A DNA stretch of 64,000 bases, taken from contig JALMQS010000085.1 in assembly GCA_024734495.1 (NCBI GenBank), positions 16,979,802 through 17,043,801 of the forward strand, in the 5' to 3' direction. The DNA comes from Forficula auricularia. Its lineage: Eukaryota > Arthropoda > Insecta > Dermaptera > Forficulidae. The notes under the pieces are model-generated. The model was not told the DNA's origin and did not search any database. It saw only the letters and a list, made by a program, of their open reading frames with translations. Of this stretch, positions 1 through 10,030 are shown in pieces. A program made the position numbers and the translations under genes. Numbering within the stretch: position 1 is the stretch's first letter; each line of letters starts with the position of its first letter.

Positions 1-803
1 ACCCAAAAAATTCGAATATGTAAAAGTCGTTGCCGGTTCGGTTAAGATAATATTCAGTTCGGCTCGGTTCAGCTCGTATATCATCATTTCGGGATGGATT
101 TTAGGTGATTAGGTTGGCGTTAGCTGAACCGAGCCGAACTGAATATATCTTAACCGAACCTTCCAAAGTTTGTTCGGGAACCCATTTTTTTTATCTAAAT
201 GAATAGAACCGAACCTATGAAAAGTTGTAAAAGTGAAAATTGCCAACGCCCACTGGGGCTCACTTGAGACAATTTGAGACATCACAGTCCATAAACTCAA
301 TTTCAGTTCAAATTTCTAGTTTAAAATTTTATTTTTACTTTCCTACTTATTTTTTCTAGTTCTAAAAGAATCCGCCATCAGATAGCGGCGCCACATGGAA
401 CCCCCGTGATACTACGGTTTCCGTGGTTTCTATAAAAAACAATTGAAAAATAAAAGAAAATAAATACAAAAAAACAGTATTTTTTAAACTGGATATCTCG
501 AAAATTAAGCGAAATCTCGAAAAATGGTATTCTTCATTTTCGTCTTATTTTGGTGAGTAGGTACTATAAGAATCCATCGTGAGATCGCGGCGCCACAGTT
601 ACCGTAGAATCCCCGGTGTTAGCGATAGGCAATTTATAAAAATTAATTATTTTTAGCCAAAAATAATGATTTTTTTAAACCATGAAGGAAAATCTCTACA
701 TTTGCCCCACCCCTTTTTGACACTGGCTATTAATCAGTATAAATTGAATTTTATAATACAAAAATAATTAAATTAAATTTTTGTGATAATTAAATTATTT
801 TAC
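1..803. repeat. Left-edge intronic sequence with an imperfect palindrome
   Basis: This is presumably EPG5 intron 6. An inverted repeat at 33-73 and 122-160 (arms contain GGTTCGGTTAAGATA and its reverse complement) forms a hairpin of about 40 bp per arm. A short GC-rich motif (GCGGCGCCACA) occurs near 385 and 580. A relative occurs near 10035 (GATCGCGGGGCCACAGTTAC). No coding sequence is seen. Confidence 0.5.
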
Positions 804-979
804 CTCAAGTAGATCTAATGTGGCAGTAACTACAAATGATTCATTTTCTTCAATAGACCGACTAATTGCCATATTAGCAAAAGTTGAAAGTAAATAAAAT
901 ACTTCAGCTTCAGGCATCACTCTTAATTTTTTTCGAAAATTAATTTTTAGATCTTCATCTTGCAATTTTGTCTTTATAT
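804..979 (-). CDS. EPG5: EPG5 coding exon 6
   Basis: The acceptor TTTTTGATATAG precedes ATATAAAGAC and the donor GTAAAA follows CTTGAG. The exon encodes MPEAEVFYLLSTFANMAISR, a recognisable EPG5 block, and ends in phase 0. It is the last coding exon I can find before the left edge. The sequence from 1 to 803 holds only repeats and AT-rich DNA. Confidence 0.82.
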
Positions 980-3900
980 CTATATCAAAAATTGAAAAAA
1001 GAAAAAAATGATAATTATTATTTTTTTTTATTTCATAATAATAATATGTTTTTATAGTTTATTATATATACGAACCAAAACCATTATCATTAATTAGCTC
1101 TAAAAAAAGAGGATCATCTTCTTGTATTTCACAATGAAGTAAATAAAATAACTTCCATAGAGTTCTTTCAGAAACAACAGAATAGGGGATGACAGCAAGA
1201 AATTGCCAAGCTCCTAATCTTTGAGAGGAATAAATACAACAAGTAGCTCGAAGGAAGAAAACATCATATTCAACCTGAAGTCGTTGAATCATTGCATGAT
1301 CCTTTATTGGATGATTAGTTCTATATAAAATATTCAAGAAATTAATAAATCATATATATTTGTAATTAGATTAACAAATTTTTTAGGAACCTGAGATGGA
1401 TAATAATATTCAAAACACTATCTATGTAGTATTATAATGTGTTTATTAAATCATGAAAAGACAGACAGTCCATGGTTATGTTTCGCTTTATATACGAGGA
1501 TAAGTCAAAAATTACTTACACTTTTCGTTTTACAACTTTATTAAACTAAGATAGGTGTACAACAGATACATTATTTTTCGATATAGTCTCCAACTTTAGC
1601 AATGCACTTGGTCCAGCGAGCCACAAGCTTCCGGATGCCTTCCTGGTAGAATGTTTTCGGTTGGTCATGAAGCCACTTTTGCACCGCATCCCGAATGTCC
1701 ATGTCAGGTGTGAGGCAAATCGACGAGCTCTCAAAGCTACCTTGAGCGATCAAAGAGATGAAAGTCTGAGAGAGCGAGATCTGGGCTGTAGGGAGGGTAT
1801 TCCAGGGTCTCAAAGCGTCTCAGAGTTGACGGTCGCCCAGCTGCCTCTTTTTGTGTTACGCTCGTTCGGCCACTTTTAAACATTTCGATCCATAAAAAAA
1901 CGCTTTTAAGAGATAAAGCACTTTCCCCGTATTGTGACAAAAGTCTCCGGTGAATTTCAGCACCTTTCACACCCTGTGACCACTCCTCATTGTTCCTCTT
2001 TGGTGCAATCTGATAGCGGAGCTGACATGTTTATGCTGTTGTAGCTAGACGATAACTGAACTGACGCGATCGTAATTAAATTCCTCACACGTGACCACAG
2101 ACGCGCCAACTCAACGCATGTGCATGCGGCGGCCTCCTATCTTAGTTTAATAAAGTTGTAGAACTTATCTTCCTTAAATGTTCATTGCGGACTCTATCTC
2201 TTAGTGTTTTCCCCTGTATAGTTCTAATTATCCTCATCTCGGTTCTTCTGAGAAGTTGTTGGGTGGAAATTGTTTCTGCAGCATATGTCAACACTGGGCG
2301 CATGCTTGTCTTATAAATGCGAACTTTGCTCTCTGCTGACATTTATCTGTTTCGCCATATTAAATTGTTCAAGCAGCCGGATATTCTGGCCCCTTTAGTC
2401 ACCTGAGTTTTGACCTCTTCTCTCAAATTCCTATTGCTCGAAATGAACAGCCAGACCAAGAAAGATACCCTGGTCCTCCAGGTTGGAGGGTTGGGGCGTA
2501 GGGTGCTCTACGCGTTCCAAACCCTATCTCACTGCTAGAGAATTCCAGGGAACTCGAACGCTCATACAGAACAGAAAACTCTGCCTGCATCTCCTGACAG
2601 CGTCTCCGGGTCTTTTTTGAGTTACCCCGACGAGCTTACTCATAAATGAGTGGGCCCGACAAAGGAAATAAAGCCTGATTGATTTACAACAATAACTAGG
2701 TATGTAATAAATTAAAATAAAAACATGCAAATTATAACTCCAGTTTTCAACTAATAATAACATGTCTCATACAGAATATTTGCTAATTATAATCAATGAG
2801 TTTATTAAAAAAAGAAAATAATTTTTATTTTTATTGTCTGTTAATATCTCTTTTTTGTTCTCAGACGGGCACTGAAGATGCTATTATAAAGCGAAACAGA
2901 ACCATGGACTGTCTGTCTTTTAATGATTTAATAAACACATTATAAGGTAACGGCAGCAGTAGTTGACCGTGCTCCAGTAGTTGACCATTTTGACATAAAT
3001 CTTTAATTAATAAGGATCCAGATGGAAGGATTCCCTTGAAAAATATCTATGGACACTGGACAGCAGGACCTGTCCATAGATTTTTTTCAAGGGAATCCTT
3101 CCATCTGGATCCTTATTAATTAAAGTTTTATGTCGAAATGGTCAACTACTGGTGCACGTTCAGCTACTGCTGCCGTTACCTTAATACTACACAAATAGTG
3201 TTTTGAATATTATTATCCATCTCTGGTTCCTAAAAAATTTGTTAATCTAATTACAAATATATAAAATATAAAGGAACTTGCCATATATAAGTTACAATAA
3301 TGAATAAATCATTTTAAAAAAGTCAAAGTATTTTGACATTACCTGAACAGTATCCAGATATCAGTGACATACTCAATAACTTGACGAATTAAAAGCCCAA
3401 GCCTTTTAGTCAATTGTCTGTAACGAGGAGTATCATATGTTCGAAGTCCCTGTTGGAGGATCCTAACCAGTACAGTTGAAAAAGCTAACAACTTTAGTAG
3501 GTGATGTTGACTGAGAGATTTCAAATTTGGCTGATCCCTATTAATTTCAAATTAATCAGTATAAATTTTACAAAAATAATTTAATTAAATTTTTGTGATA
3601 AAATTACATGTTATCTCTTCGCTCAATAAAAAGAATAAGTCTAAATAAACTATCCATAGACAACTGATTAAGTAGCGATACTAAATCGTTTTCTTTTAGA
3701 ATAGACCAACTCTTTTTGTTTATATCTTCATCTTCTTCTCCTTCAGAATCGACTAATACCCAAACACTATCATGATCTTGACCACAATATTGAACCTAAG
3801 TAATAAAGAAAATGAATTAATTAAATACTTAATAATATTATAATCTCTATGAATAATATACATACTTATAAGTAATTAAATGAAAGGCTTATTTTTCAGC

Positions 3901-6900
3901 AGTTTTATTTATTTATCCAAATATTTCGGAAATTTTGTGCAATATTCCTTCTTCAGTGGACCTATTTCTTGTGCAAATACAATAATAGATTTTTAGGTAT
4001 GGTTGGATTTAAATTAAAAAACTTTTTTTAAATATATTACAAGTTGAGATGTTTGTTTTAAATTACCTCACCCAAAAAAATCACCGTACTTGTTCAGTCT
4101 TCACAAAAATTAGGATACAGGGCCACAAAGACATTTCAATTTATTATTCTTAATTCTGCCCTTAAAACAATAACAATTTTTTTCTTTTCCTTTATACCTT
4201 CAAAACCGGGGTGCATAAACACCTACGTCTCCACCCTCTCACTTAATCAACTTTCCATTCTCTTCGGTAATGCAAGGGTCTTTCGAGATCCATAGGGGCT
4301 GCATCTTTACTGGTACGCCCCTTCTTGCATTCGATTGCATTAAAAAAAAATATATATATAAATTTGTTTTTGATGCTTTAAAGCAGTGTCCCCCTGGGAG
4401 GCCGCGAAGCCTTAGTAATTAATATATCAATACTTTTTTACTGTTTTTGTGTTTTTTACTATATGGTAAAAAAAAATGAAAAATTGTACACAAAGTCACG
4501 AGCCGGTCCTCTCAGCCCAGTGGGCCTGGCAGACCCGGTTCGTGACTTTGTGTAGGTTTATTGATGGTTTATAATACATTTTTCAATAATTATATTTTTT
4601 TATTAATTAATATCAGGATTTATAAAAATGAATAATAAATCAATACTTTTTTACTGTTTTAATATATTTAATATAGAAAAAAAATGAAAAATTGTACTCA
4701 AAGTCACGAGCTGGGCCTCTCAAACAGCGGGGGGTAGGGGGTCGCGAAATTTTTCTTCATACTAAGGGGGGTCGCGTCATGAAAAAAGTTGAAAAACACT
4801 GCTTTAAAGAACAAGTCAATCAATACACTTTTTTTTTTTTTTTAATGCAATCGAATGCAAGAAGGGGTGTACCAGTAAAGATGCAGCCCCTATGGATCTC
4901 AAAAGACCCTTGCATTACCGAAGAGAAAGGAAAGTTGATTAAGTGAGAGGGTGTAGACGTAGGTGTCTATGCACTCCGGTTTTGAAGGTTTGAAGATTAT
5001 AAGTGCTGGGAAAGATGGAGGCTGGGAGGGAGTTCCAGTTCCTTGAAGTCATGGGGATATATGTATTGGCGAATGAAGTGGTCCAGCACTTTTCCAATTT
5101 GACCGCGAAAGAGTGTTGGGAGTCGGCAAAACGCGTGCTACGTGCAAAGCATGCTTTGGGGGGAATTATTGATTTTATCTCATCAGAGCACCTGCCGTGA
5201 TAGTATCTATAGAAAAGGGAAAGGGCAGAGACATTTCTTCGATGAGCCAGTGAGTCGAGGGAGTCGGTGAGGGTAGAATCGTCAATTAGCCTGACGGCTC
5301 GTTTCTGAATTGCATCAAGGGTAGCAAGAGAATATTTTGAGGCTCCTCTCCACAGATGAGAGCCGTATTCGAGACAGGGGCGGATTTGGGCCTTGTAGAT
5401 GGTGAGAAGTTGTGGGGGTTTGTAAAATCGCTTGGACCTGAATAAGAAGCCAATCTTCCTTGCTGCAGATTTCGCAACAGAGGAGATGTGTTCATTCCAA
5501 GACAGGTCAGATGCGACAGAGACGCCCAACATGGATAGGCTGTCACACATTTTCAGGGTATTCGAATCGAAGTGAATATCTGGGAAATCTTTATTTTCGC
5601 GCCTAGAAATTAGACAACATTGGGTCTTGTTTGAATTAAAGTTAACTAAATTTTGAGAGCCCCATTTATTCAGTTTGTCTAGGTCGAGAGTAATTGAGGA
5701 GGCAACATTGATTCGATTATTCGGGAGTGAGGGTTTGCCGTGTAGAGTGCTATCGTCGGCGTAACGTGGGGTTTGCCGTTTGATCAATAAGGTCGTTTAT
5801 ATAAATTAGGAAGAGTGTGGAGGAGATTACGGAGCCTTGGGAAACACCAGAGTTTGTGGAGAACGATTCAGATGATGTTCCATCCACCACAACTTTTATA
5901 CTTCGGTTTGTCAGAAAGCTTTCTATCCATTTGCGAAGTGTTGGTGTGAATCCAAAGGCTGGCAGTTTGGCAAGAAGATTTTTGTGCCAAACCTGGTCAA
6001 AGGCTTTGGAGATATCAAGGGCTTTAGCGAGGGTTTCTTTTCCGGCCTCTAGGGCAGCGCTTCTTAAACTTTGTTCATTCACGAACCCTTTTAATCATCG
6101 AGATTTTTTCGCGACCCCAGAAATTAAATTTAATATCAAGATATAAATATTTTCCCATAGACAATTTATTTTTTTTATATATATTTTATATTTTATAGTA
6201 TACTTACATAATTATGAAACAAAGTAGTTTTAGGATTGGATTCAAGTATACAGAAATTAATGAAAGAAAACCACGTTTTAATAAGATAGGTGTGCGTGTT
6301 TTTGCGGTACAACAAATTTATATGGCAGGTGATTAATTTCATTAAGGTTAATCAAACATGGTTTACAGAAAATGTTATATATTAAATTAAAGATAAATAA
6401 ATTAATACGACTAATTTCTCTTTAAATTCATGTATATGCATTAAATTTTCACGACCCCAACATTTAGCTTTGTGACCCCGTTTGGGGTCGCGGCCCATAG
6501 TTTAAGAATTGCTGCTCTAGGGTATTGTTCCAGGGGCGGGTGAAGGGTGGAATAAGGAAAATTATATTTAAAATTAAATCTTTTATTTTTAAATTAAAGG
6601 AGGTCGTTGACTGAAAGCAAAAAATAGGTAATTAAAAAATGTCTTAATTGAACTGTAGTCTCTTTACCCTGTTTATAGTGGGGTTGGGCTTTTTTGATTG
6701 AGTTTCGAGAATGGAAATTTTTTTTACCAACTTAATAATTGATTTTTTGCTCTCAGTCAACGACCTCCTTTAATTTAAAAGTAAAAGATTTAATTTTAAA
6801 TATGATTTTCCTTATTCCATTAGTGTATTGATTGACTTGTTCTTTAAAGCATCAAAAATAAATTTATATAAAGGAAAAGAAAAAAAATGTTATTGTTTTA

Positions 6901-9676
6901 AGGGCAGAACTAAGAATAACAAATTGAAATGTCTTTGTAGCCCTAATTTTTGTGAAGACTGAACAAGTACGGTGATTTTTTTTGGGTGAAGTAATTTAAA
7001 ACAAACATTACAACTTGTAATATATTTAAAAAAGTTCTTTAATTTAATATCTAACCATACTTAAAAATCTATTATTGTATTTGCACAAGAAACAGGTCCA
7101 CTGAAGAAGGAATATTGCACAAAATTTCCGAAATATTTGGGTAAATAAATAAAAAAACACCATTTAAAATTAAAAAAAATCAACTGGTGTGTTCATCACA
7201 CGACTTTCACATTTTCATTTATTTGAAGTCATCGCGACACTACTAATTTACACCCCCTTCCTTTGTTTCGTTTTTTTTTTTTTGATTTTCTCAAAAACGA
7301 CTCTAACGATTTTTTTAAAAATTAGTGTATTTATCAAGTGTCATGAGTTAATAGTTGTGTCAAATTTTTAATCCGAATTAAAGGAAGGGGTTGTAAATTA
7401 GGAGTGTCGTAAAATAAATATTTTAATCGTTCATATCTCGTCTTCGGAAAGTCGCAGAGCCTTGCAATTTGAAAGTTAAGCTATCTAGAGGCTACAAGAA
7501 GTATAACAAGATTTTGGCTAAAATAGAAAAACCGGAAGTTGATGTTTGCGTATGTAAGAATGTACCCACCTGCGTTACGCAACCATAAGTCTCAGAGATA
7601 GGAAATTTGAAAGTTAAGCTGGATATAGGCTAGAAGCAGTTCAGCAAGCTTTTGGTTGAATTCGGAAGATCGGAAGTGGACATTTACATGAAAGAATTTT
7701 CGTTTTTTTTTTCTCAAAAACGGCTCTAACGATTTTTTTAAAAATTAGTGTATTTATCAAGTGTCATGAGTTATTAGTTGTGTCAAATTTTTAATCCGAT
7801 TGAAATAAAGGAAGGGCGTTAAAGTAGGAGTGTCGTGGCGCGCGGCTAGACACTCCTAAATACACTAATTTTTAAAAAAATCGTTAGAGCCGTTTTTGAG
7901 AAAAATATGAATGAAATAAACGAAGAGGTGTAAGTTAGTAGTGTCGCAATGACTTCAATTAAATGAAAATGTTAAAGTCGTGTGGTGAACACACCAGTTG
8001 ATTAAATTAGTATATTTATCAAGTGTCATGAGTTATTAGCTGTGTCAAATTTTTAATCCGATTGAAATAAAGGAAGGGGGTGTTGCAGTGCGATGAATAT
8101 AATTGTGAAAGTAAAAACTGCTGAAAAATAGGCCTTTCATTTAATATAACTTATAAGAATGCTCAGCACCACCGTGAATCGAAATATACATACTTGTTCC
8201 AAAAATTGTTCTCTTTCTTTAACAGGATATAATATTGTTGCAAGAACAGCAATAAAATGATTTACATATTGTGAAGAAAAGGGTAAGGATCGATCAGATT
8301 CCTGATGAAAATCTGGCATGGGGGTTTGAATAAAACCTGCACCCCATGATCCGATTCCTGCAGGACATCTTAAAATGTGATGTAAAAGAAAAAGATGATC
8401 TTTCCAGGTACCAATCCTTAAAAGAACCGCAACAAGTCTACTTAACCATTCTCTTGAATCAGATACAAATAATTTATCTTTGATATGTCGTCTTTGAAAT
8501 CCAAACAAAATGGATATACAATTTTTAATTTCTTGAATGGAATGTTGAATATGACTAGATGTATTAATATTTAAAATCACTGGAGAATTGTGAGGCAATT
8601 TGGATAATTCTGGGCAGGAGAATGCCACTGTTTGAATATAATTTTCTATTTGAAGGCGAAGAACTTCTGAAGAATAAGAATTTAATGATTGTATATCATT
8701 AACAATTTCTTTAATTGCTGCCAAATTTTTAGTCAGATCTAAAAGTGCGGAGTGATTAAGTTTCGATATTTTATATTCATGAGAAGCAGACACAGGATTT
8801 CCATCTTGGCATTCTCCAGATTCAGAAACCACACTTGTTTCAACAATCCATAAATTATTCTGTTGTTCCTTTAGTTCTTTTTTAAGTGTTTCTAGTTCAA
8901 TACCATTACTTATGAGTTTATTTCTGGATCTTAGATAACTGATAAGTAATTCATGTAATTTATGCTGGCTTTTTCCTGATCTAAGATAGTTTTCAATGAA
9001 TTCAGAAACAACATCATTGTGTTGACTAAGTTCTTCATTGCAGTATAATGCTGACAGTTGAATTTCGGTATATGGTTTAATTTCTTGAACAGCGTGAACA
9101 TGTAGTTTATCTTCTATTGGCTTAGTAAGAGAGTTAATATAAGATGTTTGTAAAGAGGTAACTTCTGAATAGTCAGATTTAACATTGATTCTTAATTCGG
9201 ATTCGACAACTGGAGCTGAAGCCTGAATCAACTTTCTCGGTGTCGTGAAAACGGTGTCTTCTTCTTGTTTCGAAGAGGCTGAATCTGAATATGCTTGTAT
9301 TTCTTGTAATTCAGTTTCACACAAAGAAGATTCAGACAAAGGAATGGGTTTCGATTTATTTGAAAAGGTAGATGGTTCATCATTTAAAAGACTTTTAATC
9401 CCTTCTGTTATATTAACATTGGAGATGTCTTTAACAGCGTCCGATATTTTACATTCAACATTATCACCCTCAAATTCTAATGATTTCGATTCATAACCCT
9501 CAAATTCTTCAATTTTTGGAGGTTTAGGTATATTATTTTCCAAATCATCTTGAGTATGAGCGTGACGTTGTTTTTTACTTATCTGTTGAAAAATTAGTTT
9601 TATTTTATTAAAAAATATTAATATTTTAACCAATTGAAAGTAATACCTTTATTTTATGTCTTTCCATTTCAGCCAT
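804..9676 (-). CDS. EPG5: EPG5 homologue (ectopic P granules protein 5), 5' part of gene, six coding exons, continues past left edge
   Basis: EPG5 is a large (about 2,500 residues in animals) Rab7-binding tether that drives fusion of autophagosomes with late endosomes/lysosomes. Coding exons, in gene order: 9647-9676, 8194-9582, 3608-3795, 3343-3537, 1076-1320, 804-979. All junctions have GT/AG borders and compatible phases (0,0,2,2,1,0), giving one open frame of 774 codons. The N-terminal about 300 residues are acidic and low-complexity, as in the family. Conserved blocks then appear in the family order: LLHHILRCPAGIGSWG, VWVLVDSEGEEDED, LKLLAFSTVLV with RYRQLTKRLG, then AEVFYLLSTFANMA. Recognition is by my memory of vertebrate EPG5. 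The remaining roughly two thirds of the protein should lie to the left. Introns 2 and 4 are filled with transposons; introns 1, 3 and 5 are only 64-96 bp, the likely ancestral intron size. Confidence 0.9.
1076..1320 (-). CDS. EPG5: EPG5 coding exon 5
   Basis: The acceptor TTTTATATAG precedes AACTAATCATCC. The exon encodes LQVEYDVFFLRATCCIY and GAWQFLAVIPYSVVSERTLW, both typical of EPG5. The donor is probably GTTCGT after TTTTG (end 1076). A second GT six bases upstream (GTTTTG) would give the same phase and remove two codons, so the 3' border is uncertain by 6 bp. It joins exon 6 in phase 1. Confidence 0.82.
1441..1490 (-). ncRNA. Truncated hammerhead-like motif (E1, left arm)
   Basis: The minus strand carries the 3' half of the motif: AAAGC, GAAAC, the CCATGGA loop, CTGTC and TGTC. 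The CTGAAGA half is missing because mariner sequence starts at about 1491 in the stem II loop TATA. The mariner insertion, with deletion, therefore destroyed this ribozyme copy. Confidence 0.5.
1491..2160 (-). mobile_element. Internally deleted mariner-like transposon
   Basis: The minus strand encodes broken pieces of a mariner transposase. An N-terminal piece (KGAEIHRRLLSQYG, then KSVFLWIEMFKSG) lies near 1810-1970. It is fused after a deletion to the YPPYSPDLALSDFHLF catalytic-region motif, and a C-terminal piece (WLHDQPKTFYQEGIRKLV) lies at 1580-1690 in another frame. The segment AACTTTATTAAACTAAGATA near 1535-1556 recurs inverted near 2137-2157 and forms the inverted ends. It cannot encode an active protein. 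Confidence 0.75.
2142..2410 (-). pseudogene. LINE reverse-transcriptase C-terminal fragment
   Basis: The minus-strand frame contains KVRIYKTSMRPVLTYAAET followed by MRIIRTIQGKTLRDRVRN. This pattern (K.RIYK....P..TY..E, then EMR.LR.I.G.TL.DR.RN) is typical of the C-terminal region of insect RTE/craniofacial-development-protein-like retroelement ORFs. An in-frame stop separates it from upstream residues (TKGARISGCL). Sequence to about 2680 may belong to the same or another LINE end. Confidence 0.65.
2868..2917 (+). ncRNA. Hammerhead ribozyme-like motif with a complete stem III (E1, right arm)
   Basis: Core CTGAAGA is at 2872-2878, then one extra T. Stem II is 2880-2892 (GCT/AGC) and GAAA is at 2893-2896. 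Stem III is a real hairpin: ACAG 2896-2899 pairs with CTGT 2909-2912 around a 9-nt loop. C2913 is the predicted cleavage nucleotide. Stem I is GGCA 2868-2871 with TGTC 2914-2917. It matches the type I hammerhead layout except for the extra base before stem II, and is the only copy here able to fold as a monomer. Confidence 0.65.
2945..3183. mobile_element. Near-perfect palindromic MITE
   Basis: AAGGTAACGGCAGCAGTAG at the left end is matched inverted by CTACTGCTGCCGTTACCTT at the right end. The arms (about 115 bp each) read through GGATCCAGATGGAAGG and its complement, with only a short centre around 3060-3070. It is inserted in the right arm of E1, so it is younger than E1. Confidence 0.8.
3343..3537 (-). 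CDS. EPG5: EPG5 coding exon 4
   Basis: The acceptor AATTAATAG precedes GGATCAGCC and the donor GTAATG follows TTCAG. The frame reads MDQPNLKSLSQHHLLKLL, then RYRQLTKRLGLLIRQVIEYV. This is a conserved EPG5 segment (family pattern LL..G..TY...RYR...KR). Intron 3 to its left neighbour in the gene is only 70 bp. The phase-2 end joins cleanly to exon 5 and completes an arginine codon. Confidence 0.88.
3608..3795 (-). CDS. EPG5: EPG5 coding exon 3
   Basis: The acceptor TTACTTAG precedes GTTCAATATTG and the donor GTAATT follows AACAT. The exon encodes VQYCGQDHDSVWVLVDSEGE..EDEDINKKSWSILKENDLVSLL. Vertebrate EPG5 has a matching acidic W-x-LVDEGGEEDED segment immediately after the block in exon 2. 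It starts in phase 0 and ends in phase 2. No long open frame starts with ATG here, so it is easily missed without splice analysis. Confidence 0.88.
3916..3960 (-). ncRNA. Hammerhead-like motif (E2, left arm)
   Basis: Minus strand: stem I TCCA (3960-3957), CTGAAGA (3956-3950), one extra A, stem II GGAA..TTCC, GAAA (3927-3924), then the palindromic stem III strand AUAU, U at 3920, and stem I TGGA (3919-3916). Stem I is a perfect 4 bp. The CG of other families is replaced by UA inside stem III, a compensated change. Confidence 0.6.
4199..4350 (+). repeat. 5'-truncated LINE 3' end with A-rich tail
   Basis: This is the reverse complement of 4840-4990, the 3' end of the LINE on the other strand. 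It ends GATTGCATT followed by an A-run and TA repeats. I infer a second, short, oppositely oriented insertion of the same LINE family. Confidence 0.6.
4384..4801. mobile_element. Small non-autonomous hAT element with perfect 8-bp TSD
   Basis: The element starts CAGTGTCCCCC and ends with the inverted CACTG. It is flanked on both sides by CTTTAAAG (4376-4383 and 4802-4809), the 8-bp duplication of the hAT superfamily. The undisturbed site is visible in the other arm of E2 near 6845 (TTCTTTAAAGCATC). It has no coding capacity. Confidence 0.85.
4820..6540 (-). pseudogene. Jockey-like LINE, 5'-truncated, reverse-transcriptase ORF broken
   Basis: Read from high to low coordinates, the RT fragment shows LDISKAFDQVWH, GFTPTLRKWIESFL, SGVSQGSVISSTLFLIYIND, then a frame change near 5755 into YADDSTL (the catalytic YxDD box). 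It continues through NSNKTQCCLISRR, LEYGSHLWRGAS and AIQKRAVRLI to a stop at 4939. A T-run at 4831-4842 is the reverse-strand poly(A). A hAT element (6055-6514) splits it near its 5' end, and the frameshift makes it inactive. Confidence 0.85.
6055..6514. mobile_element. Non-autonomous hAT element inside the LINE, 8-bp TSD
   Basis: CTCTAGGG flanks both sides (6047-6054 and 6515-6522). The terminal inverted repeats are CAGCGCTTCTTAAACT and, at the right end, the complement of CAGCAATTCTTAAACTA. It is 460 bp, AT-rich and has no ORF. It inserted into the jockey-like LINE after that LINE arrived in E2. Confidence 0.88.
7097..7141 (+). ncRNA. Hammerhead-like motif (E2, right arm)
   Basis: Plus-strand mirror copy: TCCA 7097-7100, CTGAAGA 7101-7107, stem II 7109-7129, GAAATATT 7130-7137, then TGGG. 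The core is identical to the left arm. Stem I has one G-U wobble. Predicted cleavage is after 7137. Confidence 0.6.
7156..8105. repeat. Fold-back element in the right arm of E2
   Basis: The segment starting CAACTGGTGTGTTCA (about 7179) recurs inverted near 7985-8000. The inner modules TCAAAAACGGCTCTAACGAT and AGTGTATTTATCAAGTGTC occur several times in both orientations (7280, 7720, 7870, 8010). It separates the hammerhead arm from the outer end of E2 (AACTGCTGAAAAATAGG). Confidence 0.6.
8194..9582 (-). CDS. EPG5: EPG5 coding exon 2
   Basis: This exon has 463 codons in phase 0. It opens with the basic ISKKQRHAH and continues with a long acidic/serine-rich region (about residues 20-200). A predicted helical region precedes the first strongly conserved block near its end, LFLLHHILRCPAGIGSWG, followed by YPVKEREQFLEQ. 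The donor GTATGT follows GAACAA. It lies only 36 bp from the right end of the mobile element that fills intron 2. Confidence 0.88.
9647..9676 (-). CDS. EPG5: EPG5 coding exon 1 (start codon)
   Basis: Ten codons, MAEMERHKIK, ending AAG before the donor GTATTA. The 64-bp intron 1 ends TTTTTCAACAG and joins exon 2 in phase 0. An alternative methionine lies inside the retained intron 1 reading frame at 9633, but using it would mean reading through a good donor/acceptor pair. The MAE start, the basic stretch that follows and the splice signals make this start more likely. Confidence 0.75.
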
Positions 9677-10030
9677 ATTTGTTGATTATCTGCGCTTTAA
9701 TAAAAGATCAGCTGATTAAGCAGACCCCGCTATATTTTAAATTCAAACGAAATATGACAAAAGAATTCCTTAATATTTTTAATAATACAAATATTTAATT
9801 GGATTAGAAAGTTGTAAATTAGCAAAGAACCGACTCAAAAATAATAATAATAACAATAAAAGAGATTTGTGAAAATGCATAATGGACAAGGGTCAGAAAA
9901 TTATGATAAAGATTTGGGTTTCTGGTTTCTGTGATGTAGATTTGAAAATTTAAAAAAAAAATTAAATTAAATTGAAAATTATTGGGTTAAAAAAATGATC
10001 AATAATTTTACAATATATATTAGTCAGTGT
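9677..10030. other. Intergenic/5' flank upstream of EPG5
   Basis: This AT-rich flank lies directly upstream of the EPG5 start and should contain its promoter and 5' UTR. I see no convincing TATA box or initiator. A CAGCTGATTA palindromic motif lies near 9709-9718. Confidence 0.3.

Larger units (their letters stand above)
1355..3262. mobile_element. Inverted-repeat element in EPG5 intron 4 carrying hammerhead-like arms (element E1)
   Basis: The left arm (about 1355-1490) is the reverse complement of the right arm (about 2885-3262, interrupted by the palindrome at 2945-3183). Both end in a shared segment that contains TTTGTTAATCTAATTACAAA. The interior holds a mariner remnant and LINE fragments. 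Only about 60-80 bp of intron remain on either side, so the present size of intron 4 is due to this insertion and its guests. Confidence 0.7.
3865..8157. mobile_element. Large nested inverted-repeat element filling EPG5 intron 2 (element E2)
   Basis: The left arm begins CTTATAAGTAATTAAATG (3865) and is repeated inverted up to about 8157. The arms extend inward to about 4835 and from about 6825. Both carry the same hammerhead-like motif, one on each strand. The left arm is interrupted by a hAT element (4384-4801) and a LINE tail, the right arm by a fold-back element (about 7156-8105). The inverted-arm layout is one that Penelope-like elements often adopt, but no Penelope ORF is visible. Confidence 0.7.

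Noticed and set aside
4692..4946. 84-codon plus-strand frame
   Set aside because: Runs across a hAT border and the poly(A)/3' end of an antisense LINE. Not a gene.
3865..8157. A complete Penelope-like element
   Set aside because: The only reverse transcriptase inside is jockey-like and belongs to a nested LINE. No GIY-YIG or Penelope RT is seen.
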